In this document: positions 35,370 through 45,079 of the stretch, in pieces
Layout of the letters: every line of letters begins with the position of its first letter
Numbering within the stretch: position 1 is the stretch's first letter
Source of the DNA: Trinickia dabaoshanensis
GTDB taxonomy: Bacteria; Pseudomonadota; Gammaproteobacteria; Burkholderiales; Burkholderiaceae
DNA length: 64,000 nucleotides
Reading direction: 5' to 3'
NCBI RefSeq assembly: GCF_002879885.1
Contig: NZ_PNYA01000019.1
Span: 1-64,000 of the forward strand
The notes under the pieces: generated by a model
What the model saw: only the letters and a program-made list of their open reading frames with translations
Told to the model about the DNA's origin: nothing
Database searches by the model: none
Program-made: the position numbers and the translations under genes

Positions 35370-36620
35370 ATGGCAGCCAGTACACACGATTCGCAATTCG
35401 ATCTATTCGGTGATTTGGACGCCGCCCCCGCGGCGGCGTCCGGCAACGAAGCGATGACGGAGCGCCCGGGCGCGGCTTCGTCCCCTGCCGTTTCCATCGT
35501 CGGCCCCATCGCCGGCTCCGGCACCGGCTCCACCACGGGTAACGTCACCGGCACCGCCGCCCCCAAGCGCGCCCGCCGCGCGCGGGCCGTCCTCGCCGCG
35601 CCCCCCTCGCCCGAGGCGCTCGCCTGGGCGCAGGCGTTGCCGCCGCAGGTGCGCCTAGGCACCTCGTCATGGTCGTTTCCGGGCTGGGAAGGCATCGTCT
35701 ACGGCGAGGCCTACAGCGACTCGAAGCTCGCACGCGATGGGCTCGCCGCCTACGGCGCGCATCCGCTGCTGCGCACGGTCAGCATCGACCGCTCGTTTTA
35801 CGCGCCGCTTTCGGTGGCCGACTATTTGCGCTACGCGCAACAGGTCCCCGACGGGTTCCGCTTCGTCGTCAAAGCCCCGGCGTCGGTGACCGATGCGATG
35901 CTGCGCGCCGAGCGCGGCGAACCGATCGCCGACAATCCCTGCTTCCTCGATGCGAGGCTCGCCGCAAGCGAGTTCGTGACGCCTTGCTTGGAAGGACTCG
36001 GGGCCAAGGCCGGCTCGCTCGTCTTCCAGTTTCCGCCGTTGCCCGAGCGCATCCTGGCCGATCCGCTCGCCTTCGTCGAACGGCTCGGCGCGTTTTTCGA
36101 CGCGCTACCGCCGCTGCCGTCACCGCCGCCGGGCGATACGCCGGATTCGGACGACGTTTGGGGTCCATGCTACGCAATCGAAATTCGAGACGCCTGCCTG
36201 CTGACGCCGCGGCTCATCCGCATGCTGCGCGAGCGCGGGGTGCGCTACTGCGTGGGGCTGCACGCACGCATGCCCGATCCGCTCAGACAAGCGGCCGCGC
36301 TCGCCCTGCTCGACGGCGAAGCCCCGAGCGGCCCGCTCGTCGTGCGGTGGAGTTTGCACGGGGGCTTCAAGTACGAGCAGGCGAAAGCGAAATACGAGCC
36401 GTTCAACCGGATCGTCGACGAAGACCCGGCCACGCGCACGGCGCTGGCCGAGCTTGCCGCGCGCTACGCGATCGCGGGACAGCCCGTGCTCATCGTGACC
36501 AACAACAAAGCCGAGGGCTCGGCGCCGCTGACGTGCCTCGCGCTCGCGCGCAACATCGCCGCGGCATGCGCGCGGTTGCGGGAAGAGACGGCGCCGGCGC
36601 ACGAACCCGGGCCGGATTGA
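35370..36620 (+). CDS. DUF72 (YecE-like) TIM-barrel protein with clamp-motif-like N-terminus
   Basis: A 416-residue protein. The DUF72 domain begins near residue 93 (VRLGTSSWSFPGWEGIVY) and includes SIDRSFYAPLSVADYLRYAQQVP, FRFVVKAP, FQFPPLP and YAIEIRD. It ends with LVVRWSLHGGFKYEQAKAKYEPFNRIVDEDP. The fold resembles phosphate-cleaving TIM barrels, but no activity is proven for the family that I know of. The first 90 residues are a disordered Ala/Gly/Thr linker headed by QFDLF (9-13), which resembles a DNA polymerase sliding-clamp binding motif. It lies 37 bases after cfa. Confidence 0.88.
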   Translation: MAASTHDSQFDLFGDLDAAPAAASGNEAMTERPGAASSPAVSIVGPIAGSGTGSTTGNVTGTAAPKRARRARAVLAAPPSPEALAWAQALPPQVRLGTSSWSFPGWEGIVYGEAYSDSKLARDGLAAYGAHPLLRTVSIDRSFYAPLSVADYLRYAQQVPDGFRFVVKAPASVTDAMLRAERGEPIADNPCFLDARLAASEFVTPCLEGLGAKAGSLVFQFPPLPERILADPLAFVERLGAFFDALPPLPSPPPGDTPDSDDVWGPCYAIEIRDACLLTPRLIRMLRERGVRYCVGLHARMPDPLRQAAALALLDGEAPSGPLVVRWSLHGGFKYEQAKAKYEPFNRIVDEDPATRTALAELAARYAIAGQPVLIVTNNKAEGSAPLTCLALARNIAAACARLREETAPAHEPGPD

Positions 36621-36672
36621 GCGCTCGGCGCTCGCCTTTTGGCGAACGCCTTCGAACCAGCGCGCGTGGAAG

Positions 36673-37224
36673 CTAAGCGCCCGGACGCATCCAACTGGCG
36701 AACTTCGCCCGGAACTTCGCCACTTTCGGTGCGACGACGAAGGCGCAATAACCCTGCTCGGGGTGCTGGGCAAAATAGCGCTGATGGTAGGCTTCGGCCG
36801 GCCAGTAGTTGCCCTCGAGCGGCTCGACCTTCGTCACGATCGGCGCGTCGAACACGGCTTCGCGCTCGAGTTCGCGGATCGATTCGAGGGCGATCTCGCG
36901 CTGACGATCGTCGTCGGTGAAAATCACGGACCGATACTGGTCGCCCACGTCGTTGCCCTGCCGGTTCAACTGGGTCGGATCGTGGATCGCGAAGAAAATC
37001 TTCAAAATCTCGTGATAGCTGATTCGGGCCGGATCGAATTCGACCTTCACCACTTCGGCGTGGCCCGTGCCGCCATCGCAGACTTGCTCGTAGGTCGGCC
37101 GCGCGAGCGTCCCGCCCGCATAGCCCGATTCGACGCTTTCGACGCCTTCGACATCCAGATAAACCGCTTCGAGGCACCAGAAGCACCCGCCGCCCAGCAT
37201 CGCGGTTTCGGTGGTCTGACTCAT
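36673..37224 (-). CDS. msrA: Peptide-methionine (S)-S-oxide reductase
   Basis: A 183-residue repair enzyme that reduces the S-epimer of methionine sulfoxide in proteins. The catalytic GCFWC is at 13-17 (Cys14 nucleophile), followed by GYAGG, YEQVCDGGTGHAEVVKVEFDP and GDQYRSVIF. There is no signal peptide and no fused MsrB. The ATG at 37224 follows GAGGAGAG. It converges with the DUF72 gene and is divergent from the flavin reductase gene. Confidence 0.96.
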   Translation of the reverse strand: MSQTTETAMLGGGCFWCLEAVYLDVEGVESVESGYAGGTLARPTYEQVCDGGTGHAEVVKVEFDPARISYHEILKIFFAIHDPTQLNRQGNDVGDQYRSVIFTDDDRQREIALESIRELEREAVFDAPIVTKVEPLEGNYWPAEAYHQRYFAQHPEQGYCAFVVAPKVAKFRAKFASWMRPGA

Positions 37225-37514
37225 GGCTTTCGCTCTCCTCATGCTTGCGCGTTTGATGGCAATACACCCGATGTGCGCACTGCGCTCCGAGAGACTAGCT
37301 TAGTGCGTTTTCGCACAAGTTGTCAGCCAACGCGAATCGCGCGCCAAACCACGGGCGCGAGTTGCGCATGACGCCATCGGCCGATGCCGATTCCATTAGA
37401 ATCTGCGCTACTCGCAACTTACGCCGAACCGTCAACCTTGGACTTTTCCCTTTCCGCCGCTCTTTCGTACGCGCCCTCTGCGGCGGCCGCGCGCCCGACC
37501 GGGGCCTTCGCACG

Positions 37515-38024
37515 ATGAAACACGCAAGCCCGCCCAACTTCGACGCGGCCGCGTTCCGGCGTGCACTGGGCCAATTCGCGACAGGCGTCACCGTCATCAC
37601 CACGCGGGCCCCGTCGGGGCAGCTCATCGGCATCACGGCCAGTTCGTTCAACTCCGTCTCGCTCGATCCGCCGCTCGTGCTCTGGAGTTTGGCGACGAAA
37701 TCCGCCTCGATGCCGGTGTTCCAAGCCGGGAGCCACTACGTCGTCAACGTGTTGGCCGCCTCGCAACTCGATCTTTGCCGGCGCTTCTCGACCGTCAAGG
37801 GCGACCGCTTCGCGGGAGTCTCCCACGCGGCCGGCGACACGGGCATGCCCGTGCTGGACGGTGCGCTCGCGTGGTTCGAGTGTCACAACCGCAGCCGCTA
37901 CGAAGAAGGCGATCACGTCATTTTCGTGGGGGAAGTCGAACGCTGCGGCGTGAACCCCGACGCCGAAGAAATCGCGCCGCTGATTTTTCACGGCGGCGCG
38001 TTTCATGGCGTGAAACCGCTATAA
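37515..38024 (+). CDS. Flavin reductase-like FMN-binding protein
   Basis: A 169-residue protein of the flavin reductase (HpaC/DIM6/NTAB) family. RRALGQFATGVTVITTRAPSGQLIGITASSFNSVSLDPPLVLWSL is the classic N-terminal block, and HVIFVGEVERCGVN closes it. Members reduce FMN or FAD with NAD(P)H for a partner monooxygenase. No monooxygenase is adjacent, so the partner is unknown. The ATG at 37515 is set by family length; the frame stays open upstream for about 65 codons of unrelated sequence. Confidence 0.9.
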   Translation: MKHASPPNFDAAAFRRALGQFATGVTVITTRAPSGQLIGITASSFNSVSLDPPLVLWSLATKSASMPVFQAGSHYVVNVLAASQLDLCRRFSTVKGDRFAGVSHAAGDTGMPVLDGALAWFECHNRSRYEEGDHVIFVGEVERCGVNPDAEEIAPLIFHGGAFHGVKPL

Positions 38025-38050
38025 GGCCTGCGCCGTCGCGGCCGGCGGCA

Positions 38051-38653
38051 TCAGACGAGCGTTTCGAGTTGATAACGGCGCGAGTAGACGCCTGGCGTCA
38101 CGCTGCGATTGCCTTGCACGATCCGCACCCGATAATCGTCGGAATATTTGCTCATGCCGCCACTCAAGTCGCGCAGGCGCTTATCCAGGGGGCCCGAGCA
38201 CTCGTGCCACGTACCGCGCCACTGGTGCGCCTTGTGGCGATAGCCGATCAGCCAACCGACTCCCATCCGGCGCGCCGCGATCATCGTGGCGAGATCTTGC
38301 AAGAAACCGGCCGCGCCGAGCAAACAGCCGCGAAAGGCGATCAGCCCCGCTTCGCGCATCCCCCATTGCTCGAGCCAACCGGACACCGCGACGGCATCGC
38401 TGGTCTTGCGGGCGATGCTGATCCCCTCCGGCAATCCGTGGCTCACGATGATCAGTTTCGTCTTCAAATCCGAAAACGAGAGGCACCCCTCGGTGATCGG
38501 CGTAAAGCCTCGAACCTTGCAGCCCGATGCGTGCGGTAGCGTGAAGCAGCGCCGATCCGGAATCGCGTAGCGCTGCTTCCACGCATAAGCATCCATGTTG
38601 ATGATAGGGTCGTCGGGGTCGAGCAGGATGATCGCCGCTTGCTTCCATTTCAT
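38051..38653 (-). CDS. Unknown 200-residue protein with caspase-like His-Gly / Gly-Cys pattern
   Basis: I do not recognise the family. The protein is soluble, with no signal peptide. Two hydrophobic strands end in the marks of clan CD cysteine peptidases: LIIVSHG (His72-Gly73) and LIAFRGC (Gly109-Cys110). The 38-residue spacing is near that of caspases, and a GWLIGYR strand follows at 133-139. The C-terminal third is basic and Tyr-rich. A GGAG six bases before the ATG at 38653 supports this start. It lies 140 bases downstream of kynR on the same strand and converges on the flavin reductase gene. It may be a peptidase of the caspase/CHAT kind, or an unrelated alpha/beta protein matching by chance. 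Confidence 0.6.
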   Translation of the reverse strand: MKWKQAAIILLDPDDPIINMDAYAWKQRYAIPDRRCFTLPHASGCKVRGFTPITEGCLSFSDLKTKLIIVSHGLPEGISIARKTSDAVAVSGWLEQWGMREAGLIAFRGCLLGAAGFLQDLATMIAARRMGVGWLIGYRHKAHQWRGTWHECSGPLDKRLRDLSGGMSKYSDDYRVRIVQGNRSVTPGVYSRRYQLETLV

Positions 38654-38793
38654 ATGCATCTCCAGTTCGAGGAAGGATCGGCCTACGATAGCGGCCGCCC
38701 TTCGCTCGACTGGCTGTAGGCAGCGACCTCGGACTGAATTACCCGCCCCGCCGCGTTTTTGCGAGTTTTCGCAAGCGCGGCCCGCGCCGCGAG

Positions 38794-39297
38794 CTAGCGC
38801 GCCGGCGCCGCCGGCTCGGTGGGGGTGAGCGTGACGGGCACGCCCGAGTCCTCTTTGAGCGTCTGCAAGACGATGTTGGAGCGGATGTCCATGACGCCCG
38901 GCGCCTTGTACAGTTTGCTCAGCACGAAATCGGAATAGTGCTTCAGGTTGTGCGCGAGCACGCGCAGCACGTAATGGCTTTCCCCGGTGACGACGAAGGC
39001 GCCGACCACCTCCGGCCAGGCGCGTACCGCCTCGGCGAAGCGCTCGTGCCAGTTTTCCTGGTCGTTGCGCATCGAAACCTGAACGAAAGCTTCGAGCTCG
39101 AAGCCGAGCGCCTCGCGGTTCAAGCATGCCCGATAGCGCTCGATGACCCCTTGCTCTTCGAGCAGCCGCAGCCGGCGCAGGCACGCCGACGGCGACAACG
39201 AAATGCGCTCGGCCAGATCGAGGTTGCTGATCCGCCCTTCGTTTTGGAGAACGCTCAGGATACGGCAATCGGTGGCGTCCAGCGTGATCGCGTTCAT
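38794..39297 (-). CDS. kynR: Lrp/AsnC-family regulator of kynurenine genes
   Basis: A 167-residue regulator with an N-terminal helix-turn-helix (DCRILSVLQNEGRISNLDLAERISLSPSACLRRLRLLEEQGVI, residues 10-52) and a RAM ligand-binding domain (about 68-150). It is divergent from kynB-kynU-kynA. In Pseudomonas and Burkholderia the Lrp-type KynR in this position activates the kyn genes in response to kynurenine. The name is given on that context. AAGGGGG precedes the ATG. The 129-base AT-rich intergenic region should hold its operators. Confidence 0.85.
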   Translation of the reverse strand: MNAITLDATDCRILSVLQNEGRISNLDLAERISLSPSACLRRLRLLEEQGVIERYRACLNREALGFELEAFVQVSMRNDQENWHERFAEAVRAWPEVVGAFVVTGESHYVLRVLAHNLKHYSDFVLSKLYKAPGVMDIRSNIVLQTLKEDSGVPVTLTPTEPAAPAR

Positions 39298-39426
39298 TTT
39301 TGGCCCCCTTTTTAGGTTTATCTCGAATTATGTTCTAGTCTGCCCCGTTAGTGGCGAGAATTTCGCAAGCACTTTGCGCGCGAAGTTGCCTATCATCGTC
39401 CCAAGCATCCCGACAAGCGAGGAGAC

Positions 39427-40074
39427 ATGACGGAGACGATTTGGGACATCTCGCCGCCCATCGAGGCCGGCACGCCCGTGTGGCCGGGCGACACGCCGGT
39501 CGGCATCGAGCGCGTCTGGCGCATGGAAGCGGGCTCGCCCGTGAACGTCGCGCGGCTCACCTGCTCGCCGCATACGGGCGCGCATGCCGATGCGCCGCTG
39601 CACTACGACGCCGAAGGCGCCGCGATCGGGCACGTTGGGCTTACGCCCTACCTCGGCAAATGCCGCGTCGTGCACTGCATCGGCGCGAGTCCACTGGTGC
39701 GGCCCGAGCATGTGGCCCCGTTCGCCGAAGCGCTCCCGCCGCGCGTGCTGCTGCGCACCTATGCGCAAGCGCCTCTCGCGCAGTGGGACGAGACGTTTTG
39801 CGCCGTCGCCCCTGAAACGATCGACTTCCTCGCCGAGCGCGGCGTCACGTTGATCGGTATCGATACGCCTTCGCTCGATCCTCAGGAATCGAAAACGATG
39901 GACGCCCATGGTCGCGTGCGGACGCACCGCATGGCGATCCTCGAAGGGCTCGTGCTCGATGCCGTCGCACCCGGCGATTACGAATTGATCGCGCTGCCGC
40001 TCAAGCTCACCACGCTCGATGCGAGTCCCGTACGCGCGGTGCTGCGCGCCTGGGACCCACGCAACGAAGCGTGA
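39427..40074 (+). CDS. kynB: Kynurenine formamidase
   Basis: A 215-residue metal-dependent cyclase-fold hydrolase converting N-formylkynurenine to kynurenine. Metal-binding residues His49, His53 and Asp55 lie in [33 protein letters not shown] at the start and [19 protein letters not shown] later are typical of KynB. It is the first gene of the kyn operon on the plus strand, followed closely by kynU. Confidence 0.95.
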   Translation: MTETIWDISPPIEAGTPVWPGDTPVGIERVWRMEAGSPVNVARLTCSPHTGAHADAPLHYDAEGAAIGHVGLTPYLGKCRVVHCIGASPLVRPEHVAPFAEALPPRVLLRTYAQAPLAQWDETFCAVAPETIDFLAERGVTLIGIDTPSLDPQESKTMDAHGRVRTHRMAILEGLVLDAVAPGDYELIALPLKLTTLDASPVRAVLRAWDPRNEA

Positions 40075-40109
40075 CCGCACCCATTTTCCCCACTTCGTAT
40101 ATCCATTTC

Positions 40110-41360
40110 ATGAAGACACGCGCCGATGCACTCGCGCTCGATCGCGACGATCCCCTCGCCCCTTTGCGCGATCGATTCGCGCTGACCCCGGATGTCATCT
40201 ATCTCGACGGCAATTCACTGGGCGTGCCACCCGCCGCGGCCGCCGCGCGCGCACAAGCCGTCATCGCCAAGGAATGGACGCAAGGGCTCATCCGCAGTTG
40301 GAACACCGCCGGTTGGTTCGCGCTGCCGCGCCGCCTCGGCCATAAGCTCGCACCGCTCGTCGGCGCCGCGGCCGACGAGATCGTCGTCACCGATACGATT
40401 TCGGTCAATCTGTTCAAACTCCTTTCCGCGGCGTTGAGAATGGCGCATGAGCGCGATCCGAGCCGCCGCGTGATCGTCTCCGAACGCGCCAATTTCCCGA
40501 CCGATCTGTACATCGCGCAAGGGCTCATCGAGCAACTCGATCGCGGTTATAGCCTGCGTCTCGTCGACGATCCCGCCGAGTTGCCGGACGCCATCGGCGC
40601 CGATACGGCGCTCGCCATGATCACGCACGTGAACTATCGAACGGGATACATGCACGACATGGCCTCGCTCACGCAGTTGATCCAGCGCGCGGGCGCGTTC
40701 GCGCTGTGGGACCTCGCTCACTCGGCCGGGGCGGTTCCCGTCGACTTGAACGCGGTCGGGGCCGACTTCGCGGTCGGCTGCACCTACAAGTATCTGAACG
40801 GCGGCCCCGGGTCGCCGGCGTTCGCGTGGGTTGCCAAGCGTCATCAAGATGCGCTCGTCCAACCGCTCTCGGGCTGGTGGGGCCACGCCGCGCCGTTCGA
40901 GATGAATCCTGTGTACACGCCGGGCGGAGGCATCGGCCGCTTCTTGTGCGGCACGCAGCCGATCGTCTCGATGTCGCTCGTCGAAGCCGGGCTCGACGTG
41001 TTTCTCGAAACCGACATGGCCGCGATCCGGCGCAAATCGCTGGCGCTCACGGATGCATTCATCGATCTCGTTCAAACGCGCTGCGCGGACCATCCGCTGA
41101 CGCTCGTCACGCCGCGCGCGCACACGCAGCGCGGCTCGCACGTGAGCTTCGAACATCCGCACGGCTATGAAGTCATGCAAGCGCTGATCGCGCGCGGCGT
41201 GATCGGCGATTACCGCGAGCCGCACGTGCTGCGATTCGGCTTCACGCCGCTCTACACGCGCTTCGCCGATGTCTGGGACGCCGTGGAGACACTGCGCGAC
41301 GTGCTCGATACGCAAGCGTGGCGCGCACCCGAGTTCGCAGCCCGCCACTCCGTTACCTGA
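40110..41360 (+). CDS. kynU: Kynureninase
   Basis: A 416-residue PLP enzyme that splits kynurenine into anthranilate and alanine. Motifs: [12 protein letters not shown], the [25 protein letters not shown] segment with the PLP-Lys in [11 protein letters not shown], and [11 protein letters not shown]. The ATG at 40110 gives the usual length, although no clear ribosome site precedes it. A GTG at 40071 overlapping the kynB stop (GTGA) is an alternative that would add 13 residues through translational coupling. Confidence 0.95.
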   Translation: MKTRADALALDRDDPLAPLRDRFALTPDVIYLDGNSLGVPPAAAAARAQAVIAKEWTQGLIRSWNTAGWFALPRRLGHKLAPLVGAAADEIVVTDTISVNLFKLLSAALRMAHERDPSRRVIVSERANFPTDLYIAQGLIEQLDRGYSLRLVDDPAELPDAIGADTALAMITHVNYRTGYMHDMASLTQLIQRAGAFALWDLAHSAGAVPVDLNAVGADFAVGCTYKYLNGGPGSPAFAWVAKRHQDALVQPLSGWWGHAAPFEMNPVYTPGGGIGRFLCGTQPIVSMSLVEAGLDVFLETDMAAIRRKSLALTDAFIDLVQTRCADHPLTLVTPRAHTQRGSHVSFEHPHGYEVMQALIARGVIGDYREPHVLRFGFTPLYTRFADVWDAVETLRDVLDTQAWRAPEFAARHSVT

Positions 41361-41380
41361 ACGAAGCAGAGGAATCCTAA

Positions 41381-42358
41381 ATGACCGGACATATGCGCCT
41401 ACCGGAAGTGCCCGAAACGGCCGAGCCGATACCGATGCCGACCCCGCAAGCCGCGCGCGGCTGCCCGTTCGGCCATGGCGGCGATAGCGCGGCGGGCGAC
41501 GGATCGGGGAAAGCCGCACCGCATGTACCCGCGGGCGATGCAGGCTGGCACGAGGCGCAACTCGACTTCTCCAAGTCGATGAGCTACGGCGACTACCTCT
41601 CGCTCGATGCGATCTTGCATGCGCAGCATCCGCGCTCGCCCGATCACAATGAAATGCTGTTCATCATTCAGCATCAGACGAGCGAGCTTTGGATGAAGCT
41701 CGCGCTCTACGAGTTGCGCGCGGCGCTCGGCTGCGTGCGGCGCGACGAGTTGCCGCCCGCGTTCAAAATGCTCGCGCGCGTCTCGCGCATCATGGAGCAG
41801 CTCGTGCAAGCGTGGAACGTGCTGGCCACGCTCACGCCGTCCGAATACACGGCGATGCGCCCGCATTTGGGCTCGTCGTCGGGCTTTCAGTCGTATCAGT
41901 ATCGGCAGATCGAATTCGTGCTCGGCAACAAGAACGCGCAGATGCTAAAGCCGCACGCTCACCGGCCCGATGTGCTCGCCGAGGTGCAGGCCACGCTCGA
42001 GGCCCCGTCGTTCTACGACGAAGTGGTCCGCCTGCTCGCGCGTCGCGGTTTCGCGATCGCCGCCGAGCGGCTCGATCGCGATTGGACTGCGCCGACGGTC
42101 TACGACGCATCGGTCGAAGCGGCCTGGCTAGAGGTCTATCGCAATCCGTCGGAGCATTGGGAGCTCTACGAAATGGCCGAGGAACTCGTCGATCTGGAAG
42201 ATGCGTTTCGCCAATGGCGCTTCCGTCACGTGACGACGGTCGAACGCATCATCGGCTACAAGCAAGGCACGGGCGGCACGAGCGGAGCGCCTTATCTGCG
42301 CAAGATGCTCGACGTCGTGCTGTTTCCGGAGCTTTGGCACGTGCGGACCGTGTTGTGA
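41381..42358 (+). CDS. kynA: Tryptophan 2,3-dioxygenase
   Basis: A 325-residue haem dioxygenase that opens the indole ring of tryptophan to N-formylkynurenine. His98 ([11 protein letters not shown]) corresponds to the active-site base, His283 ([11 protein letters not shown]) to the haem ligand, and GTGGTSG to the substrate loop; their spacing equals that of the Xanthomonas enzyme. About 45 residues at the N-terminus are an extra Gly/Pro-rich extension. AGGA lies about 8 bases before the ATG. It is last in kynB-kynU-kynA, so the operon runs in reverse pathway order. Confidence 0.95.
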   Translation: MTGHMRLPEVPETAEPIPMPTPQAARGCPFGHGGDSAAGDGSGKAAPHVPAGDAGWHEAQLDFSKSMSYGDYLSLDAILHAQHPRSPDHNEMLFIIQHQTSELWMKLALYELRAALGCVRRDELPPAFKMLARVSRIMEQLVQAWNVLATLTPSEYTAMRPHLGSSSGFQSYQYRQIEFVLGNKNAQMLKPHAHRPDVLAEVQATLEAPSFYDEVVRLLARRGFAIAAERLDRDWTAPTVYDASVEAAWLEVYRNPSEHWELYEMAEELVDLEDAFRQWRFRHVTTVERIIGYKQGTGGTSGAPYLRKMLDVVLFPELWHVRTVL

Positions 42359-42379
42359 GGCGGGACGTGGCAGCAAGGT

Positions 42380-42422
42380 CCGGCATCCCCGTTCGATGCT
42401 TGGCGTCGAACGGAAATGCCGG
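42380..42422. terminator. Large two-part hairpin between convergent kynA and the NAD-salvage gene
   Basis: CCGGCAT (42380-42386) pairs with ATGCCGG (42416-42422), and CCGTTCGA (42389-42396) with TCGAACGG (42406-42413). The stem lies between two convergent genes and probably ends both transcripts. There is no T-tract. Confidence 0.6.
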
Positions 42423-42430
42423 TGCCGTCG

Positions 42431-44191
42431 TCAGATCGCAATGCTGCCCGGTTCGGGGCAAACCCATGAAGCCTTCAACCGTTCGCGGATTTCGGCCAGG
42501 GTAGTCGTGACGAGCAACTCCCCGTTGCGAAACACAGGCTTGAGTTCGCCCGCTTCGAACGCGTCGAGCGTCTGTTGCTCGTGCAGCACGTAGTCGCCGC
42601 CGTCCTTTTCCACACGCAGCAAGCCACGAGCCGACTTCTTCGTGCCGTCGTCGGTGGCCGGGTCCTTGTAGATGTCCACCGGCTCGTCGCCCACTTGCGC
42701 GTAGATCGCCTTCATCGCCCAGCCGAACGTATCGCGCGAGAGCATGTTGTAGGTGTACGAACCGATGCCGAAGACGACGTTGCTCGACGCGAACCCCTTG
42801 GCGGCGAGCCGGCGCATGATCTCCAGGGCGCGCGGCAATGAAATCGAATCGCCGTAGATCAAGCCGACCTTGTCGTTGAGCATCTTGTAGCCCTTCTCGG
42901 TCTGCGTGCCGCCGTAGACCTCCCACAGGCATTGCACGGAGCCCTTGCGCTCGGCCTCGGTGATCGTCCGCTCGGTGGCTGCCACGACGTACCTGCCGTC
43001 GACCATGCGCAAGGCACCGTCGGCATCGCGCGCCAACTCGCCGTCGTCGTAGCCCGCCAAGATGCGAACGGGATCGCCGGAATCGGGGCGGAACACCACG
43101 CGGCTTTGGCCCAGCGCATTAGGCTTGCGCGCCAAGATTTCGTCCTTCAACTCCTTCGCGATGACGGTAATGACGTTCCAGTAGTCGAACGAGTCGGACA
43201 CGAGCGACACCATCCCAGCCGGATAATCTTGCGTGACGAACTCGCGGATGACTTCGCGTTCGGCCAAGCGCCGCAGGCCCTTCTCCTCGTAGCCGGTTTC
43301 CTCGAGTTCCTTCGTGATGCGCTGGACTTCGCGGGCGACGTCCTCCGGCGTGAGTCTTCTCAATGCCGCCGGCGTCAACATGGCATCGCCCCGGCCCGTC
43401 GCCAAGCGCTTGAGCGTGAACAAAATGCGCAACGTCATGACGCTATGTTCGGATGCGGGAATCGAGCCGCCGACCAGTTCCTTGTCCGCATCGGCGCCGT
43501 AGTAGTCCTCGGCGTAGTCGATGGCGGGCACGGTGTCCGTACCCGTGAACGACAGCAAGTGCCCCATACCGCAACGCATGGCGTCGTGGATGCCGCTCAT
43601 CCCGCGCATCGAAAAATCGTGTCCTTGCCAATCGACGAACGCTTGCGGCGCCCCCGTCAGCTCGGCGAAATACGTCAGCAGTTTGCGGAATTCGAAAGCG
43701 ATCGTCGCCACCGTGGACGGCTTCCAGAGTTCGGCGCTGAACAGCGTCTCGAAGTAGGTCGATACCCACGGAAAATCGGGATGCGTATTGACGAAAACGA
43801 CCGGCGGCACTTTGATGTTCACGCGCGCGCCTTCGGGCAACGCGCGCAACTCGAGCGGCAGATAGCCCAGATCGTGCAACGCAGCCAGGCGATCGACGGG
43901 AACGGCATCCGGGCCCAACGCGGTGTCCATGCGGCGCTTGTATTTGCGCAGCGCCTCCGCCTTCGGGGCTTCGAAGAATTCCCGTTGGAATACGCCCAGG
44001 AAGAACTCCTTGATGAAGCCCTGCAAGCCGAACCAAACGATCTTGTTGTCGAAAAACTGCGGAAGCACCGGCGCGTGTTTGGCGGAGCGCGGCGTGAAAT
44101 TGGCCACGAGTTTCGTCGTTTCGCCCGGGTACATCGCCGGATGGCCGGTTTTATAGAAATCACAGAGATTGAAGGGGATCAGTCCGTTCAT
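42431..44191 (-). CDS. nadV: Nicotinamide phosphoribosyltransferase family protein
   Basis: A 586-residue member of the NAMPT/NadV family, which joins nicotinamide to PRPP giving NMN. It opens with LCDFYKTGHPAMYPGET and carries GLQGFIKEFF, EFRKLLTYFAEL, the HDFSMRGMSGIHDA loop, SFTGTDTVPAID, RPDSGDPV and the YGDSISLPRALEIMRRLAAKGFASSNVVFGIG segment. It is longer than human NAMPT (491). GAGGAGA precedes the ATG. The next gene upstream on this strand is a PRPP-synthetase homologue (35 bases), with an NrtR regulator divergent. The alternative is a NARP1-type enzyme using ADP-ribose pyrophosphate instead of PRPP; see findings. Confidence 0.88.
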   Translation of the reverse strand: MNGLIPFNLCDFYKTGHPAMYPGETTKLVANFTPRSAKHAPVLPQFFDNKIVWFGLQGFIKEFFLGVFQREFFEAPKAEALRKYKRRMDTALGPDAVPVDRLAALHDLGYLPLELRALPEGARVNIKVPPVVFVNTHPDFPWVSTYFETLFSAELWKPSTVATIAFEFRKLLTYFAELTGAPQAFVDWQGHDFSMRGMSGIHDAMRCGMGHLLSFTGTDTVPAIDYAEDYYGADADKELVGGSIPASEHSVMTLRILFTLKRLATGRGDAMLTPAALRRLTPEDVAREVQRITKELEETGYEEKGLRRLAEREVIREFVTQDYPAGMVSLVSDSFDYWNVITVIAKELKDEILARKPNALGQSRVVFRPDSGDPVRILAGYDDGELARDADGALRMVDGRYVVAATERTITEAERKGSVQCLWEVYGGTQTEKGYKMLNDKVGLIYGDSISLPRALEIMRRLAAKGFASSNVVFGIGSYTYNMLSRDTFGWAMKAIYAQVGDEPVDIYKDPATDDGTKKSARGLLRVEKDGGDYVLHEQQTLDAFEAGELKPVFRNGELLVTTTLAEIRERLKASWVCPEPGSIAI

Positions 44192-44226
44192 GCTCTTTCT
44201 CCTCGGAATGCGTTCGTGCTGTGGTG

Positions 44227-45066
44227 TTAGACGTGAATGGCGCGCGTATCGCTCGTCCAGTTGTTGCGCGTGAACACGGCGGTGTAACCGTCGAGCAGAG
44301 CGTCGAGGCCCTTGCTGAAAATGCCGTGCGTCACGTAGAGGTACAGGGGGCGCGGCATGCCTGCGCCGCTTTGTTTGCGGCGCACCGCCTGCGCAAGTTC
44401 GGTGAAGGTACGACCGCCGTCGCAGATATCGTCGACCACGAGCAGCGCGCAATCGGGCAGCTCACCCTGAATCTCGGTGCCGGTGATGGCGCCCGTGCGC
44501 GTATCGCGGACTTTATCGGCAAATACGACGGGCAGTTCGAGTTGCCCGGCCAGTTTGAGCACTCGCTTGCGCGCGCCGGCATCGGGTGCGACGAGCGCCA
44601 CGGGCGTGCCGATGCGCTCGAGCGTACGGCGTAACGCCGGGATCGGATCGTCGATGACGACACGCTCGAGCAACGCCGGCGTGACATCGCTGTGCGGATC
44701 TTGAATGACGACCCGGCGATACTGCTGCGCGTTGATCAGATCGCAAAACACCTTGGCACTCAACGATTCGCCGGGATTCGCGACGCGATCTTGGCGCGCA
44801 TAGGGAACGTACGGCAGGTGCAGATCGATCGGCGCACCCGGATAAGCGCGGCGCAGCGCATCGGTTGCCATGAGCAGCGTCATCGCGGCGTCAGCATGGG
44901 GAACGTGAGCCGTCACCTCGACGGCATCGGCGGCGATCCCCGTTTCGACCGTCACATGCAACTCGCCGCCCGGAAACTTCAACACCTTCATTTCCACGGG
45001 ACGCCGAGCGAACCCGGAGCCGTCCGGGGAATGCGTCGTATGAGCTACCGCCGTGATGCCGATCAT
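44227..45066 (-). CDS. Short ribose-phosphate pyrophosphokinase homologue
   Basis: A 279-residue divergent PRPP-synthetase homologue (canonical Prs is about 315). The ATP-side loop YVPYARQDR and a PRPP-like loop VVDDICDGGRTF are present. The PRPP loop differs from the usual DTAGT, and the DLHAGQ segment reads QDPHSDVTP. So it is not the housekeeping Prs. It probably makes the pyrophosphorylated substrate for the downstream NAMPT-type enzyme: PRPP in a salvage pathway, or ADP-ribose pyrophosphate if the pair is NARP1-like. GGAGAGG precedes the ATG at 45066. Transcription starts under the NrtR boxes. Confidence 0.82.
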   Translation of the reverse strand: MIGITAVAHTTHSPDGSGFARRPVEMKVLKFPGGELHVTVETGIAADAVEVTAHVPHADAAMTLLMATDALRRAYPGAPIDLHLPYVPYARQDRVANPGESLSAKVFCDLINAQQYRRVVIQDPHSDVTPALLERVVIDDPIPALRRTLERIGTPVALVAPDAGARKRVLKLAGQLELPVVFADKVRDTRTGAITGTEIQGELPDCALLVVDDICDGGRTFTELAQAVRRKQSGAGMPRPLYLYVTHGIFSKGLDALLDGYTAVFTRNNWTSDTRAIHV

Positions 45067-45079
45067 GGCCCTCTCCACA

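Noticed and set aside
42932-44230. A 432-codon plus-strand frame antisense to the NAMPT-family gene
   Set aside because: Shadow frame with no recognisable motif or ribosome site.
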